The position numbers and the translations under genes are program-made. Below are positions 1 through 9,101 of a stretch of DNA of 64,000 nt, in pieces (within the stretch, counting starts at the first letter, position 1; every line of letters begins with the position of its first letter). Below the pieces are notes generated by a model. The model searched no databases, had not been told where the DNA came from, and saw only the letters and a program-made list of their open reading frames with translations. Origin of the DNA: Gordonia terrae (lineage in GTDB: Bacteria; Actinomycetota; Actinomycetes; Mycobacteriales; Mycobacteriaceae); the NCBI RefSeq assembly GCF_001698225.1, contig NZ_CP016594.1:4092001-4156000 (forward strand), read 5' to 3'.

Positions 1-558
1 GACCGCGATCGCGATCTGCACCGGCCCGGTGAGCGCCCGTTTGCTCACCCTCGTGACCGCCTGGGCGACGATGGCGAGCACCGCAGGGCCGATACCGGCG
101 AACAGGGCCGCCACGATGGTCGTCGCGCCGAAGGCGACGTAGATCGCCGATAACCCGAGTATCGCGATCACCCCGGGCAGGACGAACAGGATGCCCGCGA
201 TCAGCCCACCGGCGGTTCCGTTGAGCAGCCAACCCACGTAGATGGCCAATTGCTGGGCTTCGGGCCCGGGCAGCAGCATGCAGTAGTTGAGGGCATGGAG
301 AAACCGGCGCTGGCCGATCCAGCGCCGGTCGTCGACAAGTGCTCGCTGCATCACCGCTATCTGACCCGCGGGACCCCCGAAGGTCTGCAGCGAGATCAGG
401 AACCACGCGCGGGTCGCGGTACGCAGCGAGACCCCCGCCGTCGGGTCGACGTGGTCACCCGACTCGACGGCCGCCTTCCCCCCGGTTTCCGACGGACCGT
501 CCGAACGTCTCGACGCATCCGAACCCCCGGGTCGACCGGATCTCTCCGACATCGCCAC
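1..558 (-). CDS. chrA: Chromate transporter ChrA, N-terminal part (cut by window edge)
   Basis: A chromate efflux protein of the CHR family, which exports chromate across the inner membrane. The reading frame stays open to base 1, so only about 185 N-terminal residues are present. After a hydrophilic leader of about 45 residues come the family hallmarks: FLISLQTFGGPAGQIAVM, then the RRWIGQRRFLHALNYCMLLPGPEAQQLAIYVGW region (read in pieces), and two hydrophobic helices. GTG at 558 is preferred because a GGAAGG-type ribosome site (566-571) lies 7 bases ahead; ATG at 552 is the alternative. It is divergent from the two chrB genes, a usual chromate-resistance arrangement. Confidence 0.88.
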   Translation of the reverse strand, partial: MAMSERSGRPGGSDASRRSDGPSETGGKAAVESGDHVDPTAGVSLRTATRAWFLISLQTFGGPAGQIAVMQRALVDDRRWIGQRRFLHALNYCMLLPGPEAQQLAIYVGWLLNGTAGGLIAGILFVLPGVIAILGLSAIYVAFGATTIVAALFAGIGPAVLAIVAQAVTRVSKRALTGPVQIAIAV

Positions 559-633
559 TCGCACCCCTTCCACAGGCACCGACGTGCCCACATCGCCGCG
601 ATCGTGCGGCACCCAGCAGATGCAACCACGGTT

Positions 634-646
634 ACAATCGGATTGT
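634..646. promoter_or_regulatory. Palindrome in chrA/chrB divergent promoter region
   Basis: A perfect inverted repeat, ACAATC-G-GATTGT, sits about midway between the divergent chrA and chrB starts. It is a candidate operator for ChrB, the chromate-responsive regulator encoded next door. Only the symmetry is seen; binding is inferred. Confidence 0.4.
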
Positions 647-728
647 CCAGGGTTGAACGCGCGGTGAGCGGTGGGTCACGACATCGACCGCTGGTGCATG
701 ATCGGATGGCAGCCGAGGAGGTGCTGGA

Positions 729-1205
729 GTGTCCGAAAACTGGGTGATGCTCGTGTATCGGGTTCCCCGAGAGCCGTCGACGCCGCGGATCGCGATCTGG
801 CGCAAACTCCGGAAGTACGGCGCCTATCAGCTGACCGATGGGGTGGTACTGCTTCCCGCGAGCGCCCGGACCCGCGAACAGCTCGAGTGGGTGGCCGAGG
901 ATGCGGTCAGCGCAGGCGGATCCGGCGAGGTCTGGTCGGCCGCGCCGACCAACCGGGCCGAGTTCGAACGCATCCGCGCCGAACTCCAGTCGGCCCGCGG
1001 AGCCGAGTACGCGGAGATAGTCGTCGAGGCGAAGCAGGCGGAAGACCATGCCGACCCCGCGAAACAGCTCGGCGTCCTGCGTCGCAGGTTCCGTGAGATC
1101 ACCCGCCGGGATCATTTTCCGACCGAGTCGCGCGAGACCGCCCGACAAGCACTTCGCATACTGGCCGACCGGCTCCTCGAGACCGAACCGGCGAGGCCGT
1201 CGTGA
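729..1205 (+). CDS. chrB: ChrB N-terminal domain protein (chromate-responsive regulator half)
   Basis: 158 residues matching the N-terminal half of ChrB, with the opening WVMLVYRVPREPSTPRIAIWRKL (in part) and the motif YGAYQLTDGVVLLP typical of this winged-helix-like domain. In ChrB of Ochrobactrum and Cupriavidus the protein is a chromate-sensing regulator of chrA and carries a second, C-terminal domain. Here that second domain is a separate gene that overlaps by 4 bases (GTGA), so the halves are probably translationally coupled. The start is GTG 729 after a GAGGAG ribosome site (715-720). Confidence 0.82.
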   Translation: MSENWVMLVYRVPREPSTPRIAIWRKLRKYGAYQLTDGVVLLPASARTREQLEWVAEDAVSAGGSGEVWSAAPTNRAEFERIRAELQSARGAEYAEIVVEAKQAEDHADPAKQLGVLRRRFREITRRDHFPTESRETARQALRILADRLLETEPARPS

Positions 1206-1633
1206 GGTGGGCGACCCGGGCCGGCGTACACATCGACCGGGCGGCGTGCGCGTGGCTGATCCGCCGATACGTCGATCCCGCCGCCGAATTCGTCTTCGTC
1301 ACCAGCGCAGACGAAATCCCCTCGGATGCAACGCCATTCGACATGCGCGGTGTCGAACTGGGCCATCATGACGGCGACTGCACGTTCGAGACGATCCTGA
1401 AACGGTACGAACTCACCGACCCGGTCCTGTGGGCGATCGCAGAGATCATCCACGAAGCCGACATCGAAGACGACCGCTACGACGCTCCGGAAGCGCCGGG
1501 CCTCGACGTCGTGTTGCGCGGCCTCTCCCTCATCGGCGACGACGAACACACGCTGTCGGTCTCGGATGCCGTTTTCGACGGTCTGCACGAGTACTTTCGC
1601 CAACGCACCCTCACCGGCCGCGAACCGTCATAG
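1202..1633 (+). CDS. ChrB C-terminal domain protein (chromate resistance)
   Basis: 143 residues matching the ChrB C-terminal domain. It starts RWATRAGVHIDRAACAWLIRRYVDP, the conserved opening of the domain, followed by FDMRGVELGHHDGDCTFE, where acidic and His residues could bind metal or oxyanion, and by HEADIEDDRY. It begins at a GTG that overlaps the stop of the upstream half. The split gene, instead of one ChrB of about 300 residues, is also known from some actinobacterial chr loci. The exact biochemical role of this domain is not settled. Confidence 0.82.
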   Translation: MRWATRAGVHIDRAACAWLIRRYVDPAAEFVFVTSADEIPSDATPFDMRGVELGHHDGDCTFETILKRYELTDPVLWAIAEIIHEADIEDDRYDAPEAPGLDVVLRGLSLIGDDEHTLSVSDAVFDGLHEYFRQRTLTGREPS

Positions 1634-1724
1634 TCAGCCGCGGGGCGCGTCGGAGCACCCCGTGAGACGATTCGCCAAAACCGTCCGACCCACTTTGTCG
1701 CTGTGGTAGACATCACAGCAGATA

Positions 1725-1738
1725 AGTCAACGCTGACT
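1725..1738. promoter_or_regulatory. Operator-like palindrome upstream of FAD oxidoreductase
   Basis: AGTCA-ACGC-TGACT, a perfect 5-4-5 inverted repeat 45 bases before the oxidoreductase start at 1784. Its size and position suit a TetR-family operator, and a TetR gene follows the oxidoreductase. The link is inference. Confidence 0.4.
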
Positions 1739-1783
1739 GTTCTCCACCGTCGCGGACAGTCGTCGACAAAGGGGGTCATGGGG

Positions 1784-3616
1784 ATGTCGGACGCCACTTC
1801 CACTTCGAAAAGCAACTCGCCGAACAGCTTTCCGCGGCGGTCCATGCTGCGCGGATCGGCTGCCGCCGCAGTCCTGGCCGGTACCGCGGTGGCCCTACCG
1901 GGCGTCACGGTCCCCTCGGCGCGGGCGGTGCCACGACACGGCACCGGCCGCGGACGCGACGTCGCGATCTTCGGCGGCGGGATGGCCGGCCTCTCCGCGG
2001 CGCATGAACTCGTCGAGCGCGGTTTCACCGTCACCGTCTACGAGCCGTCGCGACTCGGCGGCAAGGCCTATAGCCACGACGTCCCCGGCACCGCAAGGGG
2101 TGGTCGCCTCGCTCTCCCCGGCGAGCACGGTTTCCGGTTCTTCCCGGGTTGCTACCAGCATGTGCCGGACACCATGGAGCGAATCCCCTCCGGCAACAGC
2201 AACGTTCGTGACCGTCACCTCATCAACGTCGAGTCGGCGGTCATCGCCTTCGACGACGCCGGGTATGCCCCGACCACCGCCCCGGCATCGATCATGGGTT
2301 TCGTCCAACACGCTAACGAGATCGTGACGCTGGACAACCTGCGCAACGCGTTCATGACCGGACTCAAGTTCGTCGTCGATGTGCCGCCTCCCGAACTCGC
2401 GTTCTTCGTCACCCGCGAGCTGATCATCGCGACCAGTTGCACCGAGCGTCGAATCGGCCAGTGGGAGAATCAGTCCTGGATGCAGTTCGTGAAGTCCAAG
2501 GGCAAGTCACGGGCGTATCAGCGATATCTCGTGGGCGCCCTCACGCGAGCGCTCGTCGCGGCCAAACCCGACACCGCGTCGGCACGCACCATCGGTCAGA
2601 TCGGCTTGGCACTGGCCACCTCGGCGACCGGACTCATCAGCGGCTACGACGCCGGGCTCGTGCACGGCGGTGTCGACCGAATCCTCAACCGTCCCACCAA
2701 CCATGCATGGATCGACCCCTGGGTCGCCCACCTCCGCGGCCGCGGGGTGCGCTTCGAGATGGGGACCGGCCTCACGCGATTGAACCTCGCCGGCGGCCGC
2801 ATCACCGGGGCGCAACTGAGCTCGGGTGCGTCGGTGGATGCCGACTGGTACGTCGCCGCGATGCCGATCGACCGGCTCCGTCCGCTGCTGTCGCCCGAAC
2901 TGGTCGACGCCGATCCGTCGCTGGCCGGTATCCATGCGCTCAAGGACGACTGGATGGTCGGCATCCAGTACTTCCTCTCCCGCCGCGCCGACATGCCGCC
3001 GAGTCACATCGCCGCGCTGGGAACCCCGTGGGCGCTGACCGGCCTGTTCCAGGCGCGGCCGTGGAACGTCGACTTCGGGCGTACCTACGGGGACGGACGC
3101 GTGAAAGACTGTCTGTCCATCGACATCTCGGAATGGGAGAAGCCGGGCATCCTCTACGGCAAGCCCGCCAAACAGTGCACCCGGCAGGAGATCGCACGCG
3201 AGGTGTGGGCGCAGATGAGCCGCGCGATGAACTCCGGGGCTCGCAAACTCCTGCGCTCGGAGGAGATCGTCACCTGGTCCCTCGACCCCGGGATCTCCTG
3301 GTCGCCGTCCATCGCCAACGCCACCCCGCTCATGGTCAACACGGCCGGCTCGTACAAGAACCGGCCGCACGCCCACACGTCCATTCCGAATCTGTTCATC
3401 GGCGGCGACCACGTCCGGAGCAACATCGACCTCGCCACGATGGAGGGCGCCAACGAATCCGGGCGCCGGGTGACCAACGCGATCATCGCGGCCGCCGACA
3501 GTCCCGCCCCCGCGGCGACCGTGTTCCCGCTCTGGGAACTGCCGATGCTCGAACCGCTGAAGCAGATCGACCGCGACCGATACCGGGCGGGACTCCCCCA
3601 CATCCTCGACGTGTGA
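1784..3616 (+). CDS. Tat-exported FAD-dependent oxidoreductase (phytoene desaturase / hydroxysqualene dehydroxylase-like)
   Basis: About 610 residues of the flavin amine oxidase/phytoene desaturase superfamily. A twin-arginine signal (FPRRSMLRG, then an Ala-rich core ending near PSARA) is followed by the Rossmann motif AIFGGGMAGLSAAHEL with a following VYEPS acidic strand, GEHGFRFFPG substrate-face residues, and the C-terminal FAD motif LFIGGDHV..DLATMEGA. Similar actinobacterial proteins are often annotated as 15-cis-phytoene desaturase or hydroxysqualene dehydroxylase, but the substrate cannot be read from sequence. ATG 1784 fits a GGGGG site at 1771-1775; ATG 1778 is the alternative. A TetR gene follows after 7 bases, so the two are probably co-transcribed. 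Confidence 0.82.
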   Translation: MSDATSTSKSNSPNSFPRRSMLRGSAAAAVLAGTAVALPGVTVPSARAVPRHGTGRGRDVAIFGGGMAGLSAAHELVERGFTVTVYEPSRLGGKAYSHDVPGTARGGRLALPGEHGFRFFPGCYQHVPDTMERIPSGNSNVRDRHLINVESAVIAFDDAGYAPTTAPASIMGFVQHANEIVTLDNLRNAFMTGLKFVVDVPPPELAFFVTRELIIATSCTERRIGQWENQSWMQFVKSKGKSRAYQRYLVGALTRALVAAKPDTASARTIGQIGLALATSATGLISGYDAGLVHGGVDRILNRPTNHAWIDPWVAHLRGRGVRFEMGTGLTRLNLAGGRITGAQLSSGASVDADWYVAAMPIDRLRPLLSPELVDADPSLAGIHALKDDWMVGIQYFLSRRADMPPSHIAALGTPWALTGLFQARPWNVDFGRTYGDGRVKDCLSIDISEWEKPGILYGKPAKQCTRQEIAREVWAQMSRAMNSGARKLLRSEEIVTWSLDPGISWSPSIANATPLMVNTAGSYKNRPHAHTSIPNLFIGGDHVRSNIDLATMEGANESGRRVTNAIIAAADSPAPAATVFPLWELPMLEPLKQIDRDRYRAGLPHILDV

Positions 3617-3623
3617 CGCGTCG

Positions 3624-4307
3624 ATGAGCCGCGCCGCGCCGAACTACGATGCCTCCGTGACCACCTCTCCCGGCGCCGCCCGGCGGGCGCGGCAGCAACG
3701 CAGCGGGGTCACCCAGACCCGCATCCTCGACGCCGCGATCCGCGTCCTCGTCGACCGCGGATACGCCGCGGCGAGCACGGTGGCGATCCAGAACGAGGCG
3801 GGCGTCAGCCGCGGCCGGTTGTTGCACCACTACCCCTCGCGCGACGTGCTGCTGATGGCGGCGGTCGGACACCTCGCCCGGACCCGCATCGCCGAACTGC
3901 CCAGCCGCGTGGACTGGCCGGCCGACCCGATCCAGCGCATCGCGCTCGCGACCGATGTCGGGTGGTCGACGTTCCACCAGCCGTACTTCGTGGCGTCGAT
4001 GGAGCTGTGGGTCGCGGCGCGGACGAACACCAACCTGCGGACGGCCCTCCTGCCGACCGAGCGGGAGATCGGCCAGACCGTGCGCCGCGCAGTGGCCGGT
4101 TTCCTCGGTCCCGAGCTGACCGCGTCGCCACGCTACGCCGACCTCTATCCGCTGCTCCTGACCAGCATGCGCGGCGCGGCGACCACCTACCTCATCGACC
4201 GTCGCGACCCGCTGACCGATCCACACCTCCCGCTGTGGCGCGACCTCACCCGCGTCTACCTGCTCGGCGACAGCGCCTCGAGCAGCCGGTCGACGAACGG
4301 CGCCTGA
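3624..4307 (+). CDS. TetR/AcrR family transcriptional regulator
   Basis: 227 residues. An N-terminal helix-turn-helix is seen at about residues 30-75: TRILDAAIRVLVDRGYAAAS, then AIQNEAGVSRGRLLHHYPSRDVLL. The remainder is a helical ligand domain. It lies 7 bases after the FAD oxidoreductase stop and probably regulates that gene, perhaps through the palindrome at 1725-1738. Its 3' end overlaps the convergent NUDIX gene by 52 bases. Confidence 0.88.
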   Translation: MSRAAPNYDASVTTSPGAARRARQQRSGVTQTRILDAAIRVLVDRGYAAASTVAIQNEAGVSRGRLLHHYPSRDVLLMAAVGHLARTRIAELPSRVDWPADPIQRIALATDVGWSTFHQPYFVASMELWVAARTNTNLRTALLPTEREIGQTVRRAVAGFLGPELTASPRYADLYPLLLTSMRGAATTYLIDRRDPLTDPHLPLWRDLTRVYLLGDSASSSRSTNGA

Positions 4308-4756
4308 GCGGGGTTCAGCCTGGTCCGCGCGGCATCGGTCGAGCACCACTCGGCGCGATCGATCTCGGGGAACGCCTGCATCCGGCCGGAGCGGGGCGGC
4401 CACATCAGATCGAAGGTGTTGCTGACGACCGTCGCCACGTCGAGGTCGCCTTCCACGGCGAACCCGGTCACGCGCTTGCCGCTCTTCAGGGTGACCTCGC
4501 CGAGTTCGATCGGCGGGCCGTCCGGAACCGGGCTGCCGATCTCCTCGGCGTACTCACGCCGGGCGGCGGACCACTCGTCCTCTCCCGGTTCGACGAGGCC
4601 CTTGGGCAGCGACCACGACCCGGCGTCGGGCTTGCGCGCCCAGATCGGACCACCGGGGAACACGAGCAGGACCTCGACACCTGTGTCGGCGCCGTCCGCC
4701 GACGTTCGGCGATAGAGCAGGATTCCCGCGCTGCGGCGGGACGAGGTGGAGGTCAC
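4256..4756 (-). CDS. NUDIX hydrolase
   Basis: About 166 residues with a full Nudix box at about residues 55-77: GLVEPGEDEW..AARREYAEEIG, i.e. the GX5EX7REUXEEXGU pattern that binds Mg2+ and hydrolyses nucleoside-diphosphate-linked substrates. Upstream is the typical AGILLYRR strand and WSLPKG. The open frame extends to 4918, but GTG 4756 gives a protein starting just before the domain and avoids overlap with the divergent permease start. The substrate is unknown. It converges on and overlaps the TetR gene. Confidence 0.85.
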   Translation of the reverse strand: MTSTSSRRSAGILLYRRTSADGADTGVEVLLVFPGGPIWARKPDAGSWSLPKGLVEPGEDEWSAARREYAEEIGSPVPDGPPIELGEVTLKSGKRVTGFAVEGDLDVATVVSNTFDLMWPPRSGRMQAFPEIDRAEWCSTDAARTRLNPAQAPFVDRLLEALSPSR

Positions 4757-4833
4757 GGATACATCTTGGCGGAAACCTCGCGGACATACGTCTGCACAGT
4801 CGCCGAAACGTGGGAACCGTAGAACTGAAGACC

Positions 4834-6543
4834 ATGTCGATTCTCGATGTCGTCCGGAACGGGAGGGCCGCCGTACACCCGGTGGACGAGATCCCGCCGT
4901 TCGCCCGCCTCTTCCCACTCGGCCTGCAGCACGTCCTGGCCATGTACGCCGGAGCCGTCGCGGTACCTCTCATCGTCGGCGGCGCGATGGTGGGTGCCGG
5001 ACAGCTCGAGCAGGGCGACATCGTGCACCTGATCATGGCCGACCTGTTCGTCGCCGGGATCGCGACGATCCTGCAGGCCGTGGGCTTCTGGCGGTTCGGC
5101 GTCCGCCTCCCGCTCATGCAGGGCGTCACCTTCGCCGCCGTCGGACCGATGATCACGATCGGGACGTCGTATGGGATCACCGCCATCTACGGTTCGGTGA
5201 TCGCCTGCGGTGTGTTCATGATCGCGGTCGCGCCGATCGTCGGGAAACTGATCCGGTTCTTCCCGCCACTGGTCACCGGGACGATCATCCTCATCATCGG
5301 CGTGTCCCTGATGCGGGTGGCGGCCGGCTGGTTCGGTGGCGGCACCGCCGCGGGTCCCGACTTCGGCGACCCGAAGAACATCGCCTTCGGATTCCTGACG
5401 CTCGCCGTCATCGTCGGCATCGAACGCTTCGCCCCCGCCGCGATCCGCCGGGTGTCGATCCTGCTCGGTCTCGCGTTCGGCACGGTCATCTCGATCCCGT
5501 TCGGGATGACGCACTGGGATCAGGTCGGCGAGTATCCGTGGGTCGGCATCCCCCAGCCGTTTCAGTTCGGCGCGCCCACCTTCGAGGTCAGCGCGATCAT
5601 CTCGATGATCATCGTCGGGGTCGTGATCATGACCGAGACCACCGGTGACATCGTCGCCGTCGGCGAGATCGTCGACAAGAAGATCACCCCGCGCAAGCTG
5701 GCCGACGGCATGCGCGCCGACGGTCTGGGCACCGCGCTCGGCGGCGTGTTCAACACCTTCCCGTACACGGCGTTCGCGCAGAACGTCGGCCTGGTCGCGA
5801 TCACCGGCGTCAAGACCCGGCACGTCGCGACGTGCGCGGGCGTCATCCTGGTCGTCCTGGGCCTCCTGCCCAAGATGGCGGCCGTCATCGAGGGCATCCC
5901 GCTGCCCGTCCTGGGTGGGGCCGGCGTCGCCCTGTTCGGCATGGTCGCGGCCAGCGGCATCCGGACGCTCGCCAAGGCGAAGCTGAACAACACCAACATC
6001 CTGGTCGTCGCGATCTCGGTCGGTGTGGCGATGCTGACCGAGGCGAAGATCTACTACACCGATCGCGAACTCGGTGAGGCGCCGGTCGACGTGGTCCTCG
6101 ATCTCTACTCACAGTTCCCCGACTGGTTCCAGACCATCTTCCACTCGGGGATCTCGGCCGGCGCCCTCACCGCGATCGTGCTGAACCTCCTGTTGAACAC
6201 CCGGAGCGTCTCCGCCGACCCGGTCGACTACCACAACACCGGGGACATCGCGGTGGTCGGCGCCCCGGGCGGATCGACCGACCTCTCCGGCGCGGACGGT
6301 GTGCGCGCCGCCGCCTTCGACCCGCGCGACGCACTGGCGGCCGCCGACCCCGACACCCCGGCCGACACCCTCCGTTATCTGGCCGAGCACGACGCGTCGC
6401 TGCACCCGTTCATCGTCACCAACCCGGCGACGCCCAAAGACCTGGCCGATCACATCAAGGGCCTCGGCGACCCGAAGGTGTTGCGACTCTTCGACACCTG
6501 GGACGGTTACACCTCGGGTGGATTCTCTCGTCGCGGGTCCTGA
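4834..6543 (+). CDS. NCS2 family nucleobase (uracil/xanthine-type) permease with a C-terminal repeat-like tail
   Basis: 569 residues. The first ~470 are a polytopic NCS2 transporter (proton-coupled purine/pyrimidine uptake) with the family signature NVGLVAITGVKTRHV and FPYTAFAQ just ahead of it, and about 14 hydrophobic segments. A soluble tail of about 100 residues follows. Its end (DPDTPADTLRYLAEHDAS, then NPATPKDLADHI) resembles variant leucine-rich (LRV) repeats, which is not usual for UraA/PbuX proteins. ATG 4834 (MSILDVV) is preferred over GTG 4810. It is a single gene; uracil, xanthine or urate are equally possible substrates. Confidence 0.85.
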   Translation: MSILDVVRNGRAAVHPVDEIPPFARLFPLGLQHVLAMYAGAVAVPLIVGGAMVGAGQLEQGDIVHLIMADLFVAGIATILQAVGFWRFGVRLPLMQGVTFAAVGPMITIGTSYGITAIYGSVIACGVFMIAVAPIVGKLIRFFPPLVTGTIILIIGVSLMRVAAGWFGGGTAAGPDFGDPKNIAFGFLTLAVIVGIERFAPAAIRRVSILLGLAFGTVISIPFGMTHWDQVGEYPWVGIPQPFQFGAPTFEVSAIISMIIVGVVIMTETTGDIVAVGEIVDKKITPRKLADGMRADGLGTALGGVFNTFPYTAFAQNVGLVAITGVKTRHVATCAGVILVVLGLLPKMAAVIEGIPLPVLGGAGVALFGMVAASGIRTLAKAKLNNTNILVVAISVGVAMLTEAKIYYTDRELGEAPVDVVLDLYSQFPDWFQTIFHSGISAGALTAIVLNLLLNTRSVSADPVDYHNTGDIAVVGAPGGSTDLSGADGVRAAAFDPRDALAAADPDTPADTLRYLAEHDASLHPFIVTNPATPKDLADHIKGLGDPKVLRLFDTWDGYTSGGFSRRGS

Positions 6544-6570
6544 CCGGATGGACTCACCCGGTCGCGGACC

Positions 6571-6945
6571 TCACCCGTGCTGCTTCGCGTAGTTGCTGGC
6601 GCCGTAGAAGTCCACGAGGACCACGGGGTCGTCGCCGACCACCCAGGCGTCGTGGCCGGAGGGCAGCGAGGTGATCTCGCCGGGTCCCGCGTCGAACTCG
6701 GTTCCGTCCGCCATCACGACGTGTAGGACACCGGCGGCGTGGTACTGGAAGTGCGGCGCCTCGCAGAGTTCGGTGCCGGCCATCGGTTTGACGTCGACCG
6801 ACCATCGCCAGCCGGGCTGCAGGGTCATCCGGCCGATGTCCGAGTGCCCCACGTTGAGTACTTCGATCTGGCCGTGTCCGAAGGTGCGGACCTCGTCGGG
6901 TTCGGCGAAGGCGCGGTGTTCGGTCCGGTGCTCGGTGCTGGTCAT
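6571..6945 (-). CDS. Cupin-domain protein
   Basis: 124 residues, a small single-domain cupin. The beta-strand pattern is visible from GRMTLQPGWRWSVDVKPMAG through HFQYHAAGVLHVVMADG and FDAGPGEITSLPSGHDAWVV. His residues in the first and second cupin motifs could hold a metal, but the set is not complete enough to name an enzyme. ATG 6945 follows a GGGAGGG ribosome site. It is monocistronic and divergent from the small gene at 7100. Function unknown. Confidence 0.75.
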   Translation of the reverse strand: MTSTEHRTEHRAFAEPDEVRTFGHGQIEVLNVGHSDIGRMTLQPGWRWSVDVKPMAGTELCEAPHFQYHAAGVLHVVMADGTEFDAGPGEITSLPSGHDAWVVGDDPVVLVDFYGASNYAKQHG

Positions 6946-7099
6946 GATCCCTCCCGGTGATCGCATGCGAATCCCCCGGCCCACGACAACACTAGGCCCG
7001 CGACCTTGCGGTTGAACTGCGACGACCGCACGATCGCGCAACGGTGTCCGTCCCTCGAGTCCCGGCGCGCTCGCACGGGTTCGGCCTATCGTGGAGCCC

Positions 7100-7333
7100 A
7101 TGTCCCCCAGACACGACCCCGAGCCGCCAGACGACGACGGGCGCATCATCGACCCCGACGTGCCGCACGAATGGCCACATGACTCCGCGTTCGCCTTCGG
7201 CGATTCGGCGCCGATCGGTGAGACCGACCGCCTGGCCCGCGAACGCGCGGCCTACGACGCGGCCAGCCACGGCAGCGATGTCAACCGCGGTCACGCGCTC
7301 GGCGGTTCCGCCGGAACGACCGAGGGGCAGTAG
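7100..7333 (+). CDS. Small acidic hypothetical protein
   Basis: 77 residues, rich in Asp, Glu, Arg and Ala, with no signal peptide or membrane helix (SPRHDPEPPDDDGRIIDPDV at the start). I do not recognise a family. It ends directly before the VOC gene (stop 7331-7333, next ATG 7334), and its last codons carry that gene's GAGGGG ribosome site, so the pair is probably one transcript and translationally coupled. GTG 7091 is an alternative start. Confidence 0.55.
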   Translation: MSPRHDPEPPDDDGRIIDPDVPHEWPHDSAFAFGDSAPIGETDRLARERAAYDAASHGSDVNRGHALGGSAGTTEGQ

Positions 7334-7717
7334 ATGGAGGTGCTGTCCAGCCGGGTGCTCCTGCTCTCGGCCGATCCCGAACGCCTGCAGTCGTTCTACC
7401 GCGACCGGCTCGGGCTGCCGATCCATCGCGAGTATCCGGGCGGCGTGGTGTTCTTCGCCGGCAACGGGCTCATCGAGATCTCGTCGCACATGAAAACCGA
7501 TGCGCCCGCCCCGGCGAGCGATTCGGTTCTCTGGCTACAGGTCCGGGACGCCGAGGCGGTCGCCATCGAGTTCCGCGAGAGCGGGGTTCCCGTGACCCGC
7601 GAGCCGCGTACCGAGCCCTGGGGTCTGATCGAGATGCACGCGACCGACCCGGACGGCCGCACCCTCGTCGTCGTCCAGATCCCAGCCGATCATCCGTTGC
7701 GCAAGGACACCCGGTAG
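7334..7717 (+). CDS. VOC family protein (glyoxalase/bleomycin-resistance/dioxygenase fold)
   Basis: 127 residues with the paired beta-alpha-beta-beta-beta modules of the vicinal oxygen chelate fold: [22 protein letters not shown], then [12 protein letters not shown], then [10 protein letters not shown] and the closing [13 protein letters not shown]. Metal-ligand positions are only partly recognisable, so an enzymatic role (isomerase, dioxygenase) or a binding role such as drug sequestration both remain possible. It follows the small acidic gene without a gap. Confidence 0.78.
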   Translation: MEVLSSRVLLLSADPERLQSFYRDRLGLPIHREYPGGVVFFAGNGLIEISSHMKTDAPAPASDSVLWLQVRDAEAVAIEFRESGVPVTREPRTEPWGLIEMHATDPDGRTLVVVQIPADHPLRKDTR

Positions 7718-7778
7718 ACACGGACACCGGTCCGATCGGTGGCCGAGGACGTGGACGCGCCATGACAGACTGGACGCC

Positions 7779-9101
7779 ATGAGTTCCTGGAACGCGCCGA
7801 CCGTCACCGGTGGACACGATGCGCCCAGCGGAGGCGGCCTCGATGCCCCCGCCGAAGGCGGCCTCGATGCGACCGTGGAGTTGCCGGGTTCCAAGTCGAT
7901 CACCAACCGCGCACTCGTCCTCGCCGCCCTCGCCGACGGACCGTCGACCGTCCGCGGAACCCTCCGGAGTCGCGACACCAACCTGATGCTCGCCGCGCTC
8001 GAGGCACTCGGCACCGAGATCCGGATCGACCCCGCGAGCGAGACCACGGTGTCCGTCCTGCCCGGACCACTCCACGGCGCCGCGGTGGATTGCGGACTCG
8101 CCGGGACCGTGATGCGTTTCCTGCCACCGGCTGCCGCGCTGGCCTCCGGTCGCGTGCTCTTCGACGGCGATCCCCATGCGCGCGAACGGCCGCAGACCAC
8201 CATCCTCGACGCCCTGCGCGGGCTCGGTGTCGCCGTCGACGGCGATCGGCTGCCCTTCACCATCGACGGCACCGGTTCCGTCCCGGGCGGCGAGGTCACC
8301 ATCGACGCGTCCGGATCCTCGCAGTTCGTGTCCGGACTCCTGTTGTCGGCGGCGCGATTCGACGCCGGCGTCGTGATCCGGCATGACGGGCCGCCGGTCC
8401 CGTCGACCCCGCACATCGACATGACGGTGGAGATGCTGGCGACGGCCGGCGTCGTCGTCGACACCTCTGTCCCCAACGTCTGGAGTGTCGCGCCGGGACC
8501 CATCGCGGCCGTCGACTGGACCGTCGAGCCCGATCTGTCGAATGCGGCCGCATTCCTCGCCGCGGCGGCCGTCACCGGCGGCACCGTTCGGGTGCCGTAC
8601 TGGCCGGCGGTGACCACCCAGCCGGGAGCGCGCATCGCGGACGTCCTGGCCGGGATGGGTTGTGCCGTCGAGCATCTCGACGGGACGCTGTCGGTCAACG
8701 GACCCGCGGTGCTCAAGGCGGTCGACCTCGACCTGCGCGACATCGGCGAACTCACCCCCACGATCGCCGCACTGTGCGCACTGGCCGACGGGGAGTCGGT
8801 GCTCTCCGGGATCGCGCATCTCCGCGGGCACGAGACCGATCGGCTTGCCGCACTCACCACCGAGATCACCCGCCTGGGCGGGACGTGCGCCGAGACCGAC
8901 GACGGCCTCCGCATCATCGGCACCGCGGGCGCACCGCTGCACGGGGGCACGTGGGAGTCCTATGCCGACCATCGGATGGCCACCGCGGGCGCGATCATCG
9001 GCCTCGTCACACCCGGCGTGACAGTCGCCGACATCGAGACGACGAGCAAGACGCTGCCCGATTTCCCGGGTATGTGGCAGCGGATGCTGGGGCGTGCATG
9101 A
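7779..9101 (+). CDS. aroA: 3-phosphoshikimate 1-carboxyvinyltransferase (EPSP synthase)
   Basis: 440 residues. It transfers the enolpyruvyl group from PEP to shikimate-3-phosphate in aromatic amino-acid synthesis. Visible motifs are [20 protein letters not shown] (substrate-binding Lys/Ser/Arg near the N terminus), [23 protein letters not shown], and [13 protein letters not shown] near the end. About 25 extra N-terminal residues, partly a Gly/Asp/Ala-rich repeat ([14 protein letters not shown]), precede the domain. It overlaps rsgA by 8 bases, the same pair and order as in mycobacteria. Confidence 0.97.
   Translation: MSSWNAPTVTGGHDAPSGGGLDAPAEGGLDATVELPGSKSITNRALVLAALADGPSTVRGTLRSRDTNLMLAALEALGTEIRIDPASETTVSVLPGPLHGAAVDCGLAGTVMRFLPPAAALASGRVLFDGDPHARERPQTTILDALRGLGVAVDGDRLPFTIDGTGSVPGGEVTIDASGSSQFVSGLLLSAARFDAGVVIRHDGPPVPSTPHIDMTVEMLATAGVVVDTSVPNVWSVAPGPIAAVDWTVEPDLSNAAAFLAAAAVTGGTVRVPYWPAVTTQPGARIADVLAGMGCAVEHLDGTLSVNGPAVLKAVDLDLRDIGELTPTIAALCALADGESVLSGIAHLRGHETDRLAALTTEITRLGGTCAETDDGLRIIGTAGAPLHGGTWESYADHRMATAGAIIGLVTPGVTVADIETTSKTLPDFPGMWQRMLGRA

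Noticed and set aside
4256..4307. Mis-called ends of TetR and NUDIX genes because of 52-base overlap
   Set aside because: Both frames are intact to their stops, and convergent overlaps also occur at fdhD/ABC (32 bases) in this window.
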